Below, piece by piece: positions 1 to 9,798 of a stretch of 22,965 nucleotides of DNA. The position numbers and the translations under genes were made by a program. The notes below the pieces were generated by a model, which had not been told where the DNA came from, did not search any database, and worked only from the letters and a program-made list of their open reading frames with translations. Every line of letters begins with the position of its first letter. Position 1 is the first letter of the stretch. The stretch is from a virus: the IMG/VR virus record IMGVR_UViG_3300027859_000082, positions 1 through 22,965 of that record. The stretch is one strand, 5' to 3'.

Positions 1-6
1 TACCAG

Positions 7-2631
7 TTAAATCAGAGGTCCTATATTTCCACCACCAGTTGATGAAGCATTATTTGTTTTTACTTGTGGAGTAATTAAACTGTTAACAGTATCTAATATT
101 TGATTACCATCAGCTTCCCATTGGTCAGTTGCAAAGTTATATACCAATGAGTGAGTACCTGATACTCCTGCTGCAGCATTTGCATGTGGTGCTGTAGTTC
201 CTGTAAATGCTCTTGTTTCTAAACCAAATCCACCTGTACCTGGTTCTGAACCAGCTGTTCCCATTAATACCAATGTATCCTCAACAGCAAGTGTTGAAGT
301 GTTTAATGTGACTGTATCACCTTGAACTAATAAATCACCTGTGACTGTTAAATCGTTTCCAACTACTACATCATTTGGTAAACCAATTGTGACTGTGTTT
401 CCACTTACTGCAGTATCTATTTCTGATGATGTACCTAATATAGATAATGTTTCACCAAGGTTAACTGTATTTGTTGTACCAGAACCTGCATCTAATTCAA
501 ATCCTGGATTTACTAATTTAGCATTTGCAATAGTAGTATTTGCAATCTTTGCATTAGTGACTGCATTTGAAGCTAGCATACTATTTTCTACCGACCCTGC
601 GGCTATAGTTGCTGTTAGTGTATATGTTGTTGTTTGTAAATCTGCAAGCGTAACTGAACCAGTTAAATCACCAGCTAATTGGATTGTTGGGTCAGCATCT
701 AAATTAATATCAAAGTTTTGAGTACTCGCTTGCCAATTTACCGCAACGCCCGTTTCTGTATTATTTGAGAATAAGTCTTTTGCATTATAAAACGTAACGA
801 TATCTGCAGTATTTGTAGCACCATTATCTGCCATTCCAACTAACTGCCATGCTCTCTCTGGAGCTCCAGCTACTTGTGTTTCATTCCATTGTAATCTAAC
901 ATCATGGTTAGTCATTGAACCTGATGGAGTCACATGGTCTCTATCGACCTGTATACCCATTAGATTAGTATTAGCATCTAAGTTTAAGAAAGCTGAACCA
1001 AAGTTAGCAATTCCACCAGCTGCTGAAACTAATAAAGTAGCATCTGATAAATCAAGAGTTGTACCGGTTTTAAATTTAAATGTTCCACGACTGTTTTGTA
1101 CATCATAGAAAATATTACCTTTAATTGTTTGACCAGCTAAAGCTGCAGCTGCATCATGTGGAATAAGGTCTAATTTCTTTTCGCTTAGTTCTTGCAAAGC
1201 GGCTGATATATTTGTTGCAGTTAATTCGTTTCTATCTGTGACTCCGTGAAGGAATGTCATATCACCAATATCTGCTTCATGTTCTAATATTGCTGATACA
1301 ATATTAGTAGCTGTCATTCCAGATAAATCTGCTGCAACTAAATTATTTGATGTTCCTCTTAATCCTAATTCTAATTCGTTTATTGCACCTGTATGAGTAG
1401 TAGCATTTGTATTTAATGTTGCGCTTCCTAATTCTGTATGTAATTGAGATAAAGCTCCTGTAATAGTATTATTGCCAGATGCAATACTATTAATATTAAC
1501 ATTACCTATTTGGTCTTCATGTTCTCTAATTGCGCCACTTACAGTTGAAGATGTAGTTGCCATCGCGCTAGCTGTAATTGTACCTAGTTCTGCATCTAAT
1601 TCATTAATACCATCAGTTAAATTTTGAGCACTTGTTGTAAGAGCCATATCACCAATATCTGCTTCATGTTCATTTATAGAACCTACTAAATCATTTGAAT
1701 TTGTATTTAATGTATAGTTTGAAGTTGTTCCTCTTACTGCTGTTTCTAATTCATTTACAGCACCTACAACATTTGATGTTATATTCGTACCTAAAGAAGT
1801 ATGAGCACCTAACTCTGTTCTTAGTTCTTCAATAGCATCTTGGAATCCAGTAGATGATAATCCACTAAATGTGGCATTTCCTGTTCCATATAAATCTGTT
1901 TCATGTTCGTTTATAGCAAGTGTTAGAACTTTTTGTCCAGTAGCTAAATTTTCTACTATACCAACATCATCTTGTAATTCATTAACAGCATCTACTAAAC
2001 TTGTTGAAATTACTTTAACTACATGACCTGATGTGGCTCCTGTTATTAATTCAATTAGACTTCCATGGCCAATATCAATATCTGTTTTAGATGATATATT
2101 TCCAGCAACAACTCTTTTTGATGCATCAGTATGTGGAATACCTAAATTTTGAGCGGTATTAAATGTACCAGTAAATGATTTAAATCTTAATGTTGTAGAA
2201 TCAGCTGATAAAAGAGTTCCTGAGAATCCACCTGATTGAGTTAATACTGCATTTTCTACGAATTGTGCCGGTATTGTTGGCGAACCGGTTAATGTGATTT
2301 TTAAAGAATAATTAGGAACTTTAAAATCTGCTGAAGCCAATCCTTGAACTAAATGAGTACCTTGCTTCGTTACTCTTACAGCTCCAGTCCTATATGACTC
2401 TGCAACTCCAGTTGTTTTATCAACTGTTATTTCAGGTAATATTTCAAAACGTCCAGCTAATTCAAAGAATTTTTGTCCTGAAGCAGCTGTAAATGATTCA
2501 GTTTTATCTCCTAAATTAGTGCTTAGTAGTTTATCATCACCAACATTTCTTATTGAGAGCTCATTATTTTTTTGTCTTAGCTCTTCTATAGTATTGTTTT
2601 TAAATATTCTTACTTCGTCTCTTATTGCCAT
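7..2631 (-). CDS. Tail fibre protein with repeated NELE/NEHE coiled units
   Basis: An 874-aa protein, probably a trimeric tail fibre that binds the host. Residues 1-100 form an N-terminal part of the kind that attaches fibres to the baseplate. Residues about 210-490 hold eleven imperfect repeats of about 26 residues, each with a short helical core such as INEHEADIGD, AVNELETAVRG or AINELELGLRG. Residues about 735-790 carry a beta-rich stretch (DLTVTGDLLVQGDTVTL) common in marine myovirus fibres. The C-terminus is Gly/Ser/Thr-rich and ends GGGNIGPLI. I see no peptidase or chaperone domain. The start codon overlaps the stop of the upstream 67-aa gene (TAATG), and AGGTAG lies about 10 nt upstream. 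It is last in the leftward gene string as far as the window shows. The fibre role is inferred from composition, repeats and position; receptor specificity cannot be read. Confidence 0.8.
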   Translation of the reverse strand: MAIRDEVRIFKNNTIEELRQKNNELSIRNVGDDKLLSTNLGDKTESFTAASGQKFFELAGRFEILPEITVDKTTGVAESYRTGAVRVTKQGTHLVQGLASADFKVPNYSLKITLTGSPTIPAQFVENAVLTQSGGFSGTLLSADSTTLRFKSFTGTFNTAQNLGIPHTDASKRVVAGNISSKTDIDIGHGSLIELITGATSGHVVKVISTSLVDAVNELQDDVGIVENLATGQKVLTLAINEHETDLYGTGNATFSGLSSTGFQDAIEELRTELGAHTSLGTNITSNVVGAVNELETAVRGTTSNYTLNTNSNDLVGSINEHEADIGDMALTTSAQNLTDGINELDAELGTITASAMATTSSTVSGAIREHEDQIGNVNINSIASGNNTITGALSQLHTELGSATLNTNATTHTGAINELELGLRGTSNNLVAADLSGMTATNIVSAILEHEADIGDMTFLHGVTDRNELTATNISAALQELSEKKLDLIPHDAAAALAGQTIKGNIFYDVQNSRGTFKFKTGTTLDLSDATLLVSAAGGIANFGSAFLNLDANTNLMGIQVDRDHVTPSGSMTNHDVRLQWNETQVAGAPERAWQLVGMADNGATNTADIVTFYNAKDLFSNNTETGVAVNWQASTQNFDINLDADPTIQLAGDLTGSVTLADLQTTTYTLTATIAAGSVENSMLASNAVTNAKIANTTIANAKLVNPGFELDAGSGTTNTVNLGETLSILGTSSEIDTAVSGNTVTIGLPNDVVVGNDLTVTGDLLVQGDTVTLNTSTLAVEDTLVLMGTAGSEPGTGGFGLETRAFTGTTAPHANAAAGVSGTHSLVYNFATDQWEADGNQILDTVNSLITPQVKTNNASSTGGGNIGPLI
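1171..1989 (-). repeat. Eleven-copy ~26-residue repeat region in the tail fibre
   Basis: Repeat cores begin at fibre residues about 215, 239, 266, 291, 318, 341, 367, 393, 416, 447 and 478, so the period is 23-31 residues. Two flavours tend to alternate: NELE-type cores (NELQDDVG, NELETAVRG, NELDAELG, NELELGLRG) and NEHE-type cores (NEHETDLYG, NEHEADIGD, REHEDQIGN, LEHEADIGD). Between cores are Thr/Asn/Ser-rich stretches with beta propensity. The DNA copies have diverged, so this is an old protein repeat and not a recent tandem duplication. Confidence 0.8.
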
Positions 2632-2834
2632 TATTTACTACCTAATTTTTTTATAATTTTTTTAAGCTCTTCTATATCTGATTTCATCTGCTGTATTTCG
2701 CCATCTTTATCTTTAAGCTTTTGAAGTTGGTCTCTTCTTGCAGAAAAAGCTGAACTATTAGTATTTATAACAGCATGCGTTACTGAATCTTTTTCAAAAT
2801 CAGGTAATTCATTTACTTTTGTTTTCTTAGCCAT
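2631..2834 (-). CDS. Small coiled-coil protein preceding the tail fibre
   Basis: A 67-aa soluble, highly charged protein. Residues 1-30 (containing VTHAVINTNSSAFSARR) are followed by a coiled coil at about 34-65 (QLQKLKDKDGEIQQMK, then IEELKKIIKKLG). Small proteins of this build sit among structural genes in marine T4-like phages; the function is unknown to me. AGGAT lies about 8 nt upstream of ATG. Its stop overlaps the fibre start by one base, so the two are probably translationally coupled. It could be a minor virion component or a fibre assembly helper; both are inference. Confidence 0.7.
   Translation of the reverse strand: MAKKTKVNELPDFEKDSVTHAVINTNSSAFSARRDQLQKLKDKDGEIQQMKSDIEELKKIIKKLGSK
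2762..2769 (-). promoter_or_regulatory. Possible T4-type late promoter inside the 67-aa gene
   Basis: The minus strand reads TATAAATA here, a perfect match to the T4 late promoter consensus. It would start a transcript near 2756, about 125 nt upstream of the tail fibre. The bases also encode Val-Ile-Asn-Thr, and at this AT content several TATAAATA octamers are expected by chance in the window, so support is only positional. Confidence 0.3.
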
Positions 2835-2842
2835 TTTCTATC

Positions 2843-5800
2843 CTATGTAGCACATATTGCTCTAAAGTCTTTAATCTTTGGAACGTTTGAAGTTGATGAT
2901 GAACGTAATACTATTTTAAATTGTACTGTTGCAAAACTACCAATATTAGCTGAAGTTAAAGCAGCTTCATTTAACTCATATCTTACTTCAGAAAATCCAT
3001 TTTCATTTACTGGTATTGCTTCTACAGGAGTTGCTAATGTAAATGCAACATCATTAATATCTGAAGATGAACCACCCTCTAATGTTCTAAAATAAAAATC
3101 TATGTTTGAAGCTGCAGGTCTATTAACATTTAAGAATGCTGTAATTGAATCTGCCTCTTCATTTAATTCTACTTTCTTAGTTATATATCTTGATAATTCT
3201 GTACCACCAGTTGCAGTAGTTTCAGAACCACCATTTGAACTAACTATATTTTGTATAGTATGTACTGAAGCTCTGTTTAAATCAATTACTGGAGATAAAG
3301 CTTCATTTTCAGTAGTAAGCACACATCTTATTTTAAATGATTTTCCGCCTGAAGGTATAGAATTTGTTTCATTAACTTGTGAAGCAATAACTCTTGGTGA
3401 ATTAAATGATAAATTTTTATTCGGTAATATTTCAAATTCAGCAGGATTTGTAGCGCTATAAGCGGTTTCACTACCATTTATGCTTTTATTTGTATGTGTT
3501 GTCACGTGATATCTAATCGATGTACGTGGTACTTGTATATTTTGAATAACTGGGTACATAACATCCATGTGTCTATTTTCTGTAGCTGTGACAGCACTTC
3601 CACCACCTGCACCAGCTGCGTTAGCATTATTACTACCTGTGGCTGTAAACTGATAAGTATTATGTGTGATAGCTGATATTGTATATGTACCATCAATATC
3701 ACCTCCATCTATACCATTTGTAGTAGCCGAATTGGCTATAACAACTTTTGAATTTGCTCCATACATTCCATGATTAGGATGTGTGACTGTAATTACTTTT
3801 GAACCACTAGTTGTTGTAAATGGATTAGCCGGTAATCTTTTTGCAGGTACAGCATCATTTACTAATGTTAATGTTTTAGCTGATGTATTAAATGTACATC
3901 TATTTAATTTAAATTTTAAATCCTTAGATTGCTCTGGTGTCCATGTTGAAGCATTTGCTGAAGTAAAGAATACACCACCATAAGGTTGTTTTGTAATTCT
4001 TTCATCAGTATTTGTTAAATCAAATCCACCCATTTCAGCTACAAATACTTCATAGTTATCACATTGTGATGTAATTACTATTGCGTATTCGGTATCTTGA
4101 GCTAAATAAACTGGATAATCAAAAACAAAGTTAGTTGCTGTAGCAGCATTATCATTTGAAAAATTAGCTACAGTAGTACTAGCTTGACTAGCAATATTGC
4201 TTGGATATAGAACTTTGTCTGCACCTGGTACTATTCTTTGTGTAGGTATACCGTTTTCAGTAGACCTAATAGTGACTCTTACTGGTATAAGTGTGTCAAT
4301 TTTCTTAAAGAATAAATCAACTGATTTAGCAAATATACCACCTTCTTTATCAATAAGAATTGTTTCAGCAACTGGGTCAATCCACTCTGTAGTTTCTGAT
4401 ACTTCAGTATCTACAATTGTTCTATCTTCATTTAATTCTGATTGTACTAATCTTGGTACTTTAGTAGATATTATTCTACTTTCTACAGATTCTAATAATC
4501 CTTGAGCATGATATTGAGCTTCGGCGTAGGTAGTTTCGTCGTCCTTATTGTTTGTAGAACTGTCTGTAAGTCTAAATTCTCTTACACCAGTTTGGAACTT
4601 AAGCGCGGCATTTCTTGGTATGACAAACGAACCTTCTACTACGCCTGAAGCATCTGAAATCAATGCACCTGGAGAAATTTCTGAACTACTCTCATCTAAT
4701 CCTTCAAATGTTTTTACATTAACACTATCAGAAAATTCTACATAACTTTCTTCTTGTACATAATTTGCTACTGCAGTCCCGTCAAAGAATGCATAGACTT
4801 TTGTGCTTGGTTTTAATAATTGAGCTTTAAAATGTATTTTTCTAGAACGTATAAATGGTACAAAGTTAACTTCAACGACTCTTGTTCCGTCGCTTCTTAT
4901 AACAGTATCAAATGCTAAACTTGTGTTTAGTCCTGTTCTACTTTGATTTTGAGTAGTTGTAGTTGTAGTAGTTGTTGTGACTGATTGTGGATTAAAAAAG
5001 TTAAATGCACCAAATCTTCCAAATTCTCCATCACCAAAATCAAAATCAAAGAAGTCAAAGAATCCTCCGCCTCCTCCAGTTGAATCTGTTTCTACGCCAG
5101 TCCAATTAGTTTCCCACTCATTCCATACAGTACCTAATATACCAGCTTCTTCTGCCATTTGTTTAAATTGTTCATAAGCTGAAGAATCATCTATAATAAC
5201 ATCAGGTCTTACATCTGTTTCTTTCCATTCATCTGAATCAGGAGATAGCTCCATGACTCCAGCCCAACTAAATACATTATATGGGTTTACATTAGATGCA
5301 AAGGATGAGTATGGTTGGTCAACATAATTTGTTTCTGTATATGGTAATGTGACTAATGAACCTGTTTTTTGAGCAAATCCATTTGAACCATCTCCATTTG
5401 CTTCACTACTTAATCTTACTAAGTTAACATTCCTTTCATCAAATTTTGGTCTTAATATACCATTCTTTTTATCGATAGCTGCTGTGTAATCAGGATTTGA
5501 AGTATCTCCAACACTGTGGCTTTTAAATCCATCTACAATAAATCCATTTTTTAATCTTGAGAATCCACTACCATCAAATAATTCTACATCAGCAGCACTT
5601 TGTTCTAATAATGATAAGGATGTATAATATTCTAAGTTTTTAATTCTTTTATCTAGTGCACCAATATCTTTCATAGAATAACGAGTGTTATCTATTATAG
5701 ATGGACTTACATCATTTAAATCATATACAAACGGATTTAAATTTAAGTTATATATTGCTAATGAATTTTCTGGTGTCTTAGGAGCTTTAGGTGTTAAACT

Positions 5801-8152
5801 TGGAACACCAACCTCTACTTTAAATTCGCCTTTACGTGTAATATAAACTTTATCGATTCTTGGCATATAATGCTCAACTTGAGCTATTGTAGCATGATTT
5901 GGTTTAGGCGGCTGAGGATTACTTGCATTTGTTCCTGTAAAATTATCAGCTCCAGCATCAGCTTTTGTTGGTCTAAAGTCTAAACAATCAAGTAAGTTAA
6001 CTTCCCCTAAAATACTATTGAATAAAACTTTTTCTTCTCTATCTGCTGTAGGATAAGAATCAACCGAAAAATAATCTCCTGAAGTATGTGTATAATGGTT
6101 AAACGTAACGGTTATATTACCTGATGGTGTAGGAAATCCTGGCTTAAGTATGACTTTACCATTTTGATAAAAATTATCTCTTTGGCCGTTATCTAATGTA
6201 AATCTATCTGTAATATTTACTGATTGAGCATCAGTAATAGATACTATTTTTCTAATATCTGATTTACCTAAACTTAATGAACCACCTGAAAGAGCTCCAG
6301 TTTTTTGTGCGCCATCAACAGGTTGTTTTTGTTTTTGCAATATGTTCTTTTGAACATCAGCCATTACTTTCATTCTGGCAGAACCTGGTGTGACACCACC
6401 AATATCGGTGAAAGTTATACTAGTTGAACCATCTCCACCAGCGCCTCCTGCTGTATTTCTAACAGGAGTAGTATCAATTGCTGCAGTACCTAATGAAGCT
6501 ACTATTGAAGAGGTATTTACAAATGTACCATCTGATATACTTATTGTATTTGAATTTAAATCAAACATTTGTTTTACTATGTAGACAGTATCTGTAGAAG
6601 TACTTCCAGTTTTTAATGTTTTAACTGCAGTTTGTGGTAATTTAAATACTAAACCGTTATTTCCTGTATCAAATAAATTACCCGGTGAAGCTAAATCGCC
6701 AATAAAGTTTTGTGTATTTCCACTTTGATTTACAGAACGAACTGCACTGAATACATTTGAACCAGACATATTGATATCAAATAGATAAAGTCTTAATTCA
6801 TTACTTACAAACTCTAAAGCTCTTGCTCTTGCAGTACCTATAACACTACCACCTTGACCAGTAGCGCTATGTAAATTTAATGTAGCAAATTCATTTACAT
6901 CTGGCATACCTTTTACAGTTGATGCTGTTAATTTAACATAGTTTCCAACTTGTATTGAAGTTGTTGAAACATTAACTGTATTAGTAGCACTTACGCCTCT
7001 TGGCTTTTCTACTGTTAATTGTTTAGTAGTAGCGTTTTGAACTCTAAATCCTTCTACATAAGCTACTGATGGGTCAATACCAACTGATATTCTATCATTA
7101 CCAAACGTAGTTGCGTTAGCAGTATTTAAAGATTCTTCAGTTTCTATTTCACTTACAGTTTTTAAACCAAAGTTAGAACCATCATTTAAATATTCTCTTA
7201 CATTTATTTGAAATGGTTCAACTACATAATTACCAGATTCTTCAAAAGTTCTTCTTGCTAATCTTTGTGTTAATTCTGTTTCTGTATTTTTATCTGTTTT
7301 ATCTACAGCAGCTTTACCATTTTCTATAACAACAAGAGTAATATAACTTTTTTCTACTCTTGAAGATAAAGCTAAAGGCTCTTTAACAAGTGTTGTACTT
7401 ATTTTATACCTGTTTGCTCCAGGAGCTGCAGTATTTGGAACACCTTGAGCGTTATCTAATAAACTTGTATCTGTTCCTGATTCAACTATTGATTCAGTGA
7501 CTTTTAAACCTACAATATAGTTAGGTGTATTTGTATATTTGTCTAATATTAAAGAACCTGCTGGTACGTAAGCAAAAGTACCTGATATAAAATAGACTCC
7601 TTCCTCAATATTAACTGATGAACCTAATCCAGTAGCTGCAGATGATACAGCTTTAGCATATCTTACTGGAGTTCCATTTGAGCTTAATTCTTCTCCAGCA
7701 GCAAATACCTTTGTAGTATTATTTGTTCCAGAACTTACATATTTTACATATAAAGTTGCTGGATTTGATGCATCTCCTTTTGCAACAACTTCTTGAACAA
7801 CAGCTTTTACGCCAGATGTTCCAGTAATAGTAGTACCCACAAATTCTGTTAAATAATTATCTGCGTTTAAACCAGAACCACCTCCAATTGTACTATTAAA
7901 TGATGATTCTATTTTTACAAAATCATAATTAACGTTTAATGTGACTTTACCGTTTACAACTCTTGAACCATCTTTAAATGCGAATTGACCATATCTATCA
8001 ATTTGAGCTTGTAATGCTGTTTGTAGCTGAGTTAATTCTCTTGCTTGTACTGCAAAACCTGGTCTAAAAAGAATACGATGATAATTTTTAGTTTCGTCAA
8101 AATCATCGTAATACGGTGCTGTTGGGTAATTTTTTACTACTGTTGTTGGCAT
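2843..8152 (-). CDS. Large DUF4815-type baseplate/tail structural protein
   Basis: A 1769-aa virion protein, by position (after gp8) occupying the place of T4 gp9/gp10. The N-terminus carries the signature YYDDFDETKNYHRILFRPG followed by QARELTQLQTALQ, which I recognise from the DUF4815 family of marine T4-like structural proteins. The first 600-700 residues are beta-rich. A low-complexity Gly/Phe/Asp segment lies at 1026-1053, followed by nine threonines at 1059-1067. The C-terminal 700 residues hold a conserved block (SRKIHFKAQLLKPSTKVYAF, TGVREFRLTDSS, KQPYGGVFFTSANASTWTPE). An inserted beta module at about 1440-1524 (THPNHGMYGANSKV, then GTYTISAITHNTYQFT) resembles mobile phage surface domains. 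A GGAAGAG ribosome site lies about 9 nt upstream. Exact role is unproven; it may link wedge and fibres. Confidence 0.8.
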   Translation of the reverse strand: MPTTVVKNYPTAPYYDDFDETKNYHRILFRPGFAVQARELTQLQTALQAQIDRYGQFAFKDGSRVVNGKVTLNVNYDFVKIESSFNSTIGGGSGLNADNYLTEFVGTTITGTSGVKAVVQEVVAKGDASNPATLYVKYVSSGTNNTTKVFAAGEELSSNGTPVRYAKAVSSAATGLGSSVNIEEGVYFISGTFAYVPAGSLILDKYTNTPNYIVGLKVTESIVESGTDTSLLDNAQGVPNTAAPGANRYKISTTLVKEPLALSSRVEKSYITLVVIENGKAAVDKTDKNTETELTQRLARRTFEESGNYVVEPFQINVREYLNDGSNFGLKTVSEIETEESLNTANATTFGNDRISVGIDPSVAYVEGFRVQNATTKQLTVEKPRGVSATNTVNVSTTSIQVGNYVKLTASTVKGMPDVNEFATLNLHSATGQGGSVIGTARARALEFVSNELRLYLFDINMSGSNVFSAVRSVNQSGNTQNFIGDLASPGNLFDTGNNGLVFKLPQTAVKTLKTGSTSTDTVYIVKQMFDLNSNTISISDGTFVNTSSIVASLGTAAIDTTPVRNTAGGAGGDGSTSITFTDIGGVTPGSARMKVMADVQKNILQKQKQPVDGAQKTGALSGGSLSLGKSDIRKIVSITDAQSVNITDRFTLDNGQRDNFYQNGKVILKPGFPTPSGNITVTFNHYTHTSGDYFSVDSYPTADREEKVLFNSILGEVNLLDCLDFRPTKADAGADNFTGTNASNPQPPKPNHATIAQVEHYMPRIDKVYITRKGEFKVEVGVPSLTPKAPKTPENSLAIYNLNLNPFVYDLNDVSPSIIDNTRYSMKDIGALDKRIKNLEYYTSLSLLEQSAADVELFDGSGFSRLKNGFIVDGFKSHSVGDTSNPDYTAAIDKKNGILRPKFDERNVNLVRLSSEANGDGSNGFAQKTGSLVTLPYTETNYVDQPYSSFASNVNPYNVFSWAGVMELSPDSDEWKETDVRPDVIIDDSSAYEQFKQMAEEAGILGTVWNEWETNWTGVETDSTGGGGGFFDFFDFDFGDGEFGRFGAFNFFNPQSVTTTTTTTTTQNQSRTGLNTSLAFDTVIRSDGTRVVEVNFVPFIRSRKIHFKAQLLKPSTKVYAFFDGTAVANYVQEESYVEFSDSVNVKTFEGLDESSSEISPGALISDASGVVEGSFVIPRNAALKFQTGVREFRLTDSSTNNKDDETTYAEAQYHAQGLLESVESRIISTKVPRLVQSELNEDRTIVDTEVSETTEWIDPVAETILIDKEGGIFAKSVDLFFKKIDTLIPVRVTIRSTENGIPTQRIVPGADKVLYPSNIASQASTTVANFSNDNAATATNFVFDYPVYLAQDTEYAIVITSQCDNYEVFVAEMGGFDLTNTDERITKQPYGGVFFTSANASTWTPEQSKDLKFKLNRCTFNTSAKTLTLVNDAVPAKRLPANPFTTTSGSKVITVTHPNHGMYGANSKVVIANSATTNGIDGGDIDGTYTISAITHNTYQFTATGSNNANAAGAGGGSAVTATENRHMDVMYPVIQNIQVPRTSIRYHVTTHTNKSINGSETAYSATNPAEFEILPNKNLSFNSPRVIASQVNETNSIPSGGKSFKIRCVLTTENEALSPVIDLNRASVHTIQNIVSSNGGSETTATGGTELSRYITKKVELNEEADSITAFLNVNRPAASNIDFYFRTLEGGSSSDINDVAFTLATPVEAIPVNENGFSEVRYELNEAALTSANIGSFATVQFKIVLRSSSTSNVPKIKDFRAICAT
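4954..5077 (-). other. Low-complexity Gly/Phe/Asp segment plus Thr9 tract
   Basis: Within the 1769-aa protein, residues 1026-1053 consist almost wholly of Gly, Phe, Asp and Asn (five Gly, then FFDFFDFDFGDGEFGRFGAF). A Thr9 run follows at 1059-1067, written with mixed ACA and ACT codons. It separates the N-terminal and C-terminal structural halves and looks like a flexible or self-associating linker. Confidence 0.75.
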
Positions 8153-8177
8153 AATTCTCTCTTCCTAATAATATATA

Positions 8178-9785
8178 TTAGAATTCTATAATAACTTTTA
8201 TATCTTCAATTTGGGTTGTTGTTCTACTAATAGGTTCTCTATTCTCTAGGAATAATACTTCACCACTTTGTCTATCAACATCTGCTGCTATAGTAGCATT
8301 GCTAGATTCTAGATTAAATGTTGCATTTGATGTTTGACCTACAACTTGTTCTCCATTTGTAAATGGTTTATATCCTGTTTTTGAATTTTGATGGTATCTT
8401 ATTTTACGTCCCGACGTATCAATTTCTACTACATAAGCTTGTGCTCCACTTGCACTTACTATTAATTCGTCAATAGTATAATTAGCTACTGTTGCTGAAC
8501 TATTAAAGTGCAAAGCTTTCATTCCTTTTAAAGTATCTGCTGTAGCAACCAAACCAGCTAATGGAGTAGCGTTATGAACTTTTGGTTCGTTAATTAAAGT
8601 AATTTGTCTAAAATCATTACCTACAGTTATATCACCACCATCATTTCCGTCTAATTTTGTATTAAGAGCCACAAAGAATCCACCAAGTTCTGATATTGGG
8701 TCAACTCCATGTCCAGCTTTAGGACTTATTACTGCTCTTGCTGTTGCTTCTGAACCATTTGCTCCTGTTATAGTTATATCAGCAACTCTATAATTAGTAC
8801 CTTTGTTATTTACTGTGACAGAATCTAGAGTACGAGTTGAACCCGAACCAGCCATAACAGCTGTTGCTGTTGCTCCTGTGCCGTCACCAGTAATCGTAAC
8901 TACTGGAGTACCATTATAATTTTGGCCTGGAGCTACTTTTATAATTCTTTCAATACCAGCTGCAGTTGCAACATCTCTTGAAGCTTTTTGGTTTAAGTAT
9001 TGAGCATAATCAGCTTCTGATAAAACTGCTTCTGCAGCAGCGTCATTAGCATAAGCAAATTCAACAATAGTAGTTGCTGAAATACTTTGATTAGCTGATA
9101 AAGTAAGCACAGACCCATTAATTGCTGTGACAGTAGGAGTACCTGATACTCCAGTTCCTGATATTGTCATACCAACGCCTATTCCAAGTACAGTTTCAGT
9201 TAATATAAGAGTTGAACTTGATGAAGATGCTACTGCAACTTTTGCACTTGCTCCTAAAGGTACTGTTTTAACTGGCATATAACTATTTGTTAAGAATTTT
9301 TCTGCATCAGCAACTGATATTGTGTACATATATTTCCATGTATATCCGTCTGATTCTGCAGTTGGGTTAGTTAATGTTTGTGTTGGTTGAATATTTGAAG
9401 CAGTTGTGGGTGCTTTAATACATTTATAAACTTTAAATTCTGATGTGACTACATAAAAAACTTTATCAAATATATTTGCATCAGCTGAATCCCAAGCTAC
9501 GTATGTACTTCCTGAAGCCCAAGTATGTCTTGGTACTACATGAGCTATATCGCCTGATATGATTTTTTTCAAACCTATAAGGTTAGCTCTTGCTTCTCCT
9601 ATATTATCTAAATTATCCTCAGCTGGAAATTCTGTTGAAAGTGAAGTTGAATCTGTAGTGTCTGCAGTAGTTAAAGACCATGCGTCTGATTTACCTATAC
9701 CTACATAAACGCTTGAGCCTGATATTTGCTCTTTAAAGTGTTTTGCGTTTAAAGTTCTAAAATTTGATGTTATAATTGCTGGCAT
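8178..9785 (-). CDS. gp8: Baseplate wedge protein gp8, enlarged by inserted beta domains
   Basis: A 535-aa relative of T4 gp8 (about 334 aa), the wedge protein that sits with gp6 and gp7 in the baseplate. Matches I can align by eye: N-terminal ITSNFRT, VVPRHTW (T4 VIPRRDW), FKVYKCI (T4 VYRCL), DGYTWKYMYTI (T4 DGYVWEYLFEI), FRQITLINEP (T4 FRQISIITNP) and the C-terminus SGEVLFLENREPI (T4 SGEMIYMENRPPI). The extra length comes from segments absent in T4: an Ig-like stretch at about 180-250, two Gly-Tyr-type beta repeats at 276-354 (PGQNYNGTPVVTITG and NNKGTNYRVADITITG), and a piece at 435-500. AGGACAGGA lies just upstream of ATG, and a candidate late promoter lies about 50 nt upstream. Confidence 0.88.
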   Translation of the reverse strand: MPAIITSNFRTLNAKHFKEQISGSSVYVGIGKSDAWSLTTADTTDSTSLSTEFPAEDNLDNIGEARANLIGLKKIISGDIAHVVPRHTWASGSTYVAWDSADANIFDKVFYVVTSEFKVYKCIKAPTTASNIQPTQTLTNPTAESDGYTWKYMYTISVADAEKFLTNSYMPVKTVPLGASAKVAVASSSSSTLILTETVLGIGVGMTISGTGVSGTPTVTAINGSVLTLSANQSISATTIVEFAYANDAAAEAVLSEADYAQYLNQKASRDVATAAGIERIIKVAPGQNYNGTPVVTITGDGTGATATAVMAGSGSTRTLDSVTVNNKGTNYRVADITITGANGSEATARAVISPKAGHGVDPISELGGFFVALNTKLDGNDGGDITVGNDFRQITLINEPKVHNATPLAGLVATADTLKGMKALHFNSSATVANYTIDELIVSASGAQAYVVEIDTSGRKIRYHQNSKTGYKPFTNGEQVVGQTSNATFNLESSNATIAADVDRQSGEVLFLENREPISRTTTQIEDIKVIIEF

Positions 9786-9798
9786 TTTCCTGTCCTGA

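Noticed and set aside
341-721. Open frame opposite the tail fibre
   Set aside because: Antisense shadow of a well-supported gene; no ribosome site and no recognisable motif. The same holds for the other antisense frames at 3102, 4197, 4977, 11096 and 14920.
1171-1989. CRISPR-like or tandem DNA repeats
   Set aside because: Similarity is at protein level only; spacing varies and no DNA repeat is exact.
4954-4980. GTT/GTA-rich run as a DNA microsatellite
   Set aside because: It is the Thr9 tract with mixed codons and no exact tandem unit.
8165-8181. CTAATA/TATTAG inverted repeat between gp8 and the large structural gene as a terminator
   Set aside because: Only six AT-rich pairs, no G/C stem and no oriented T run; it is likely incidental.
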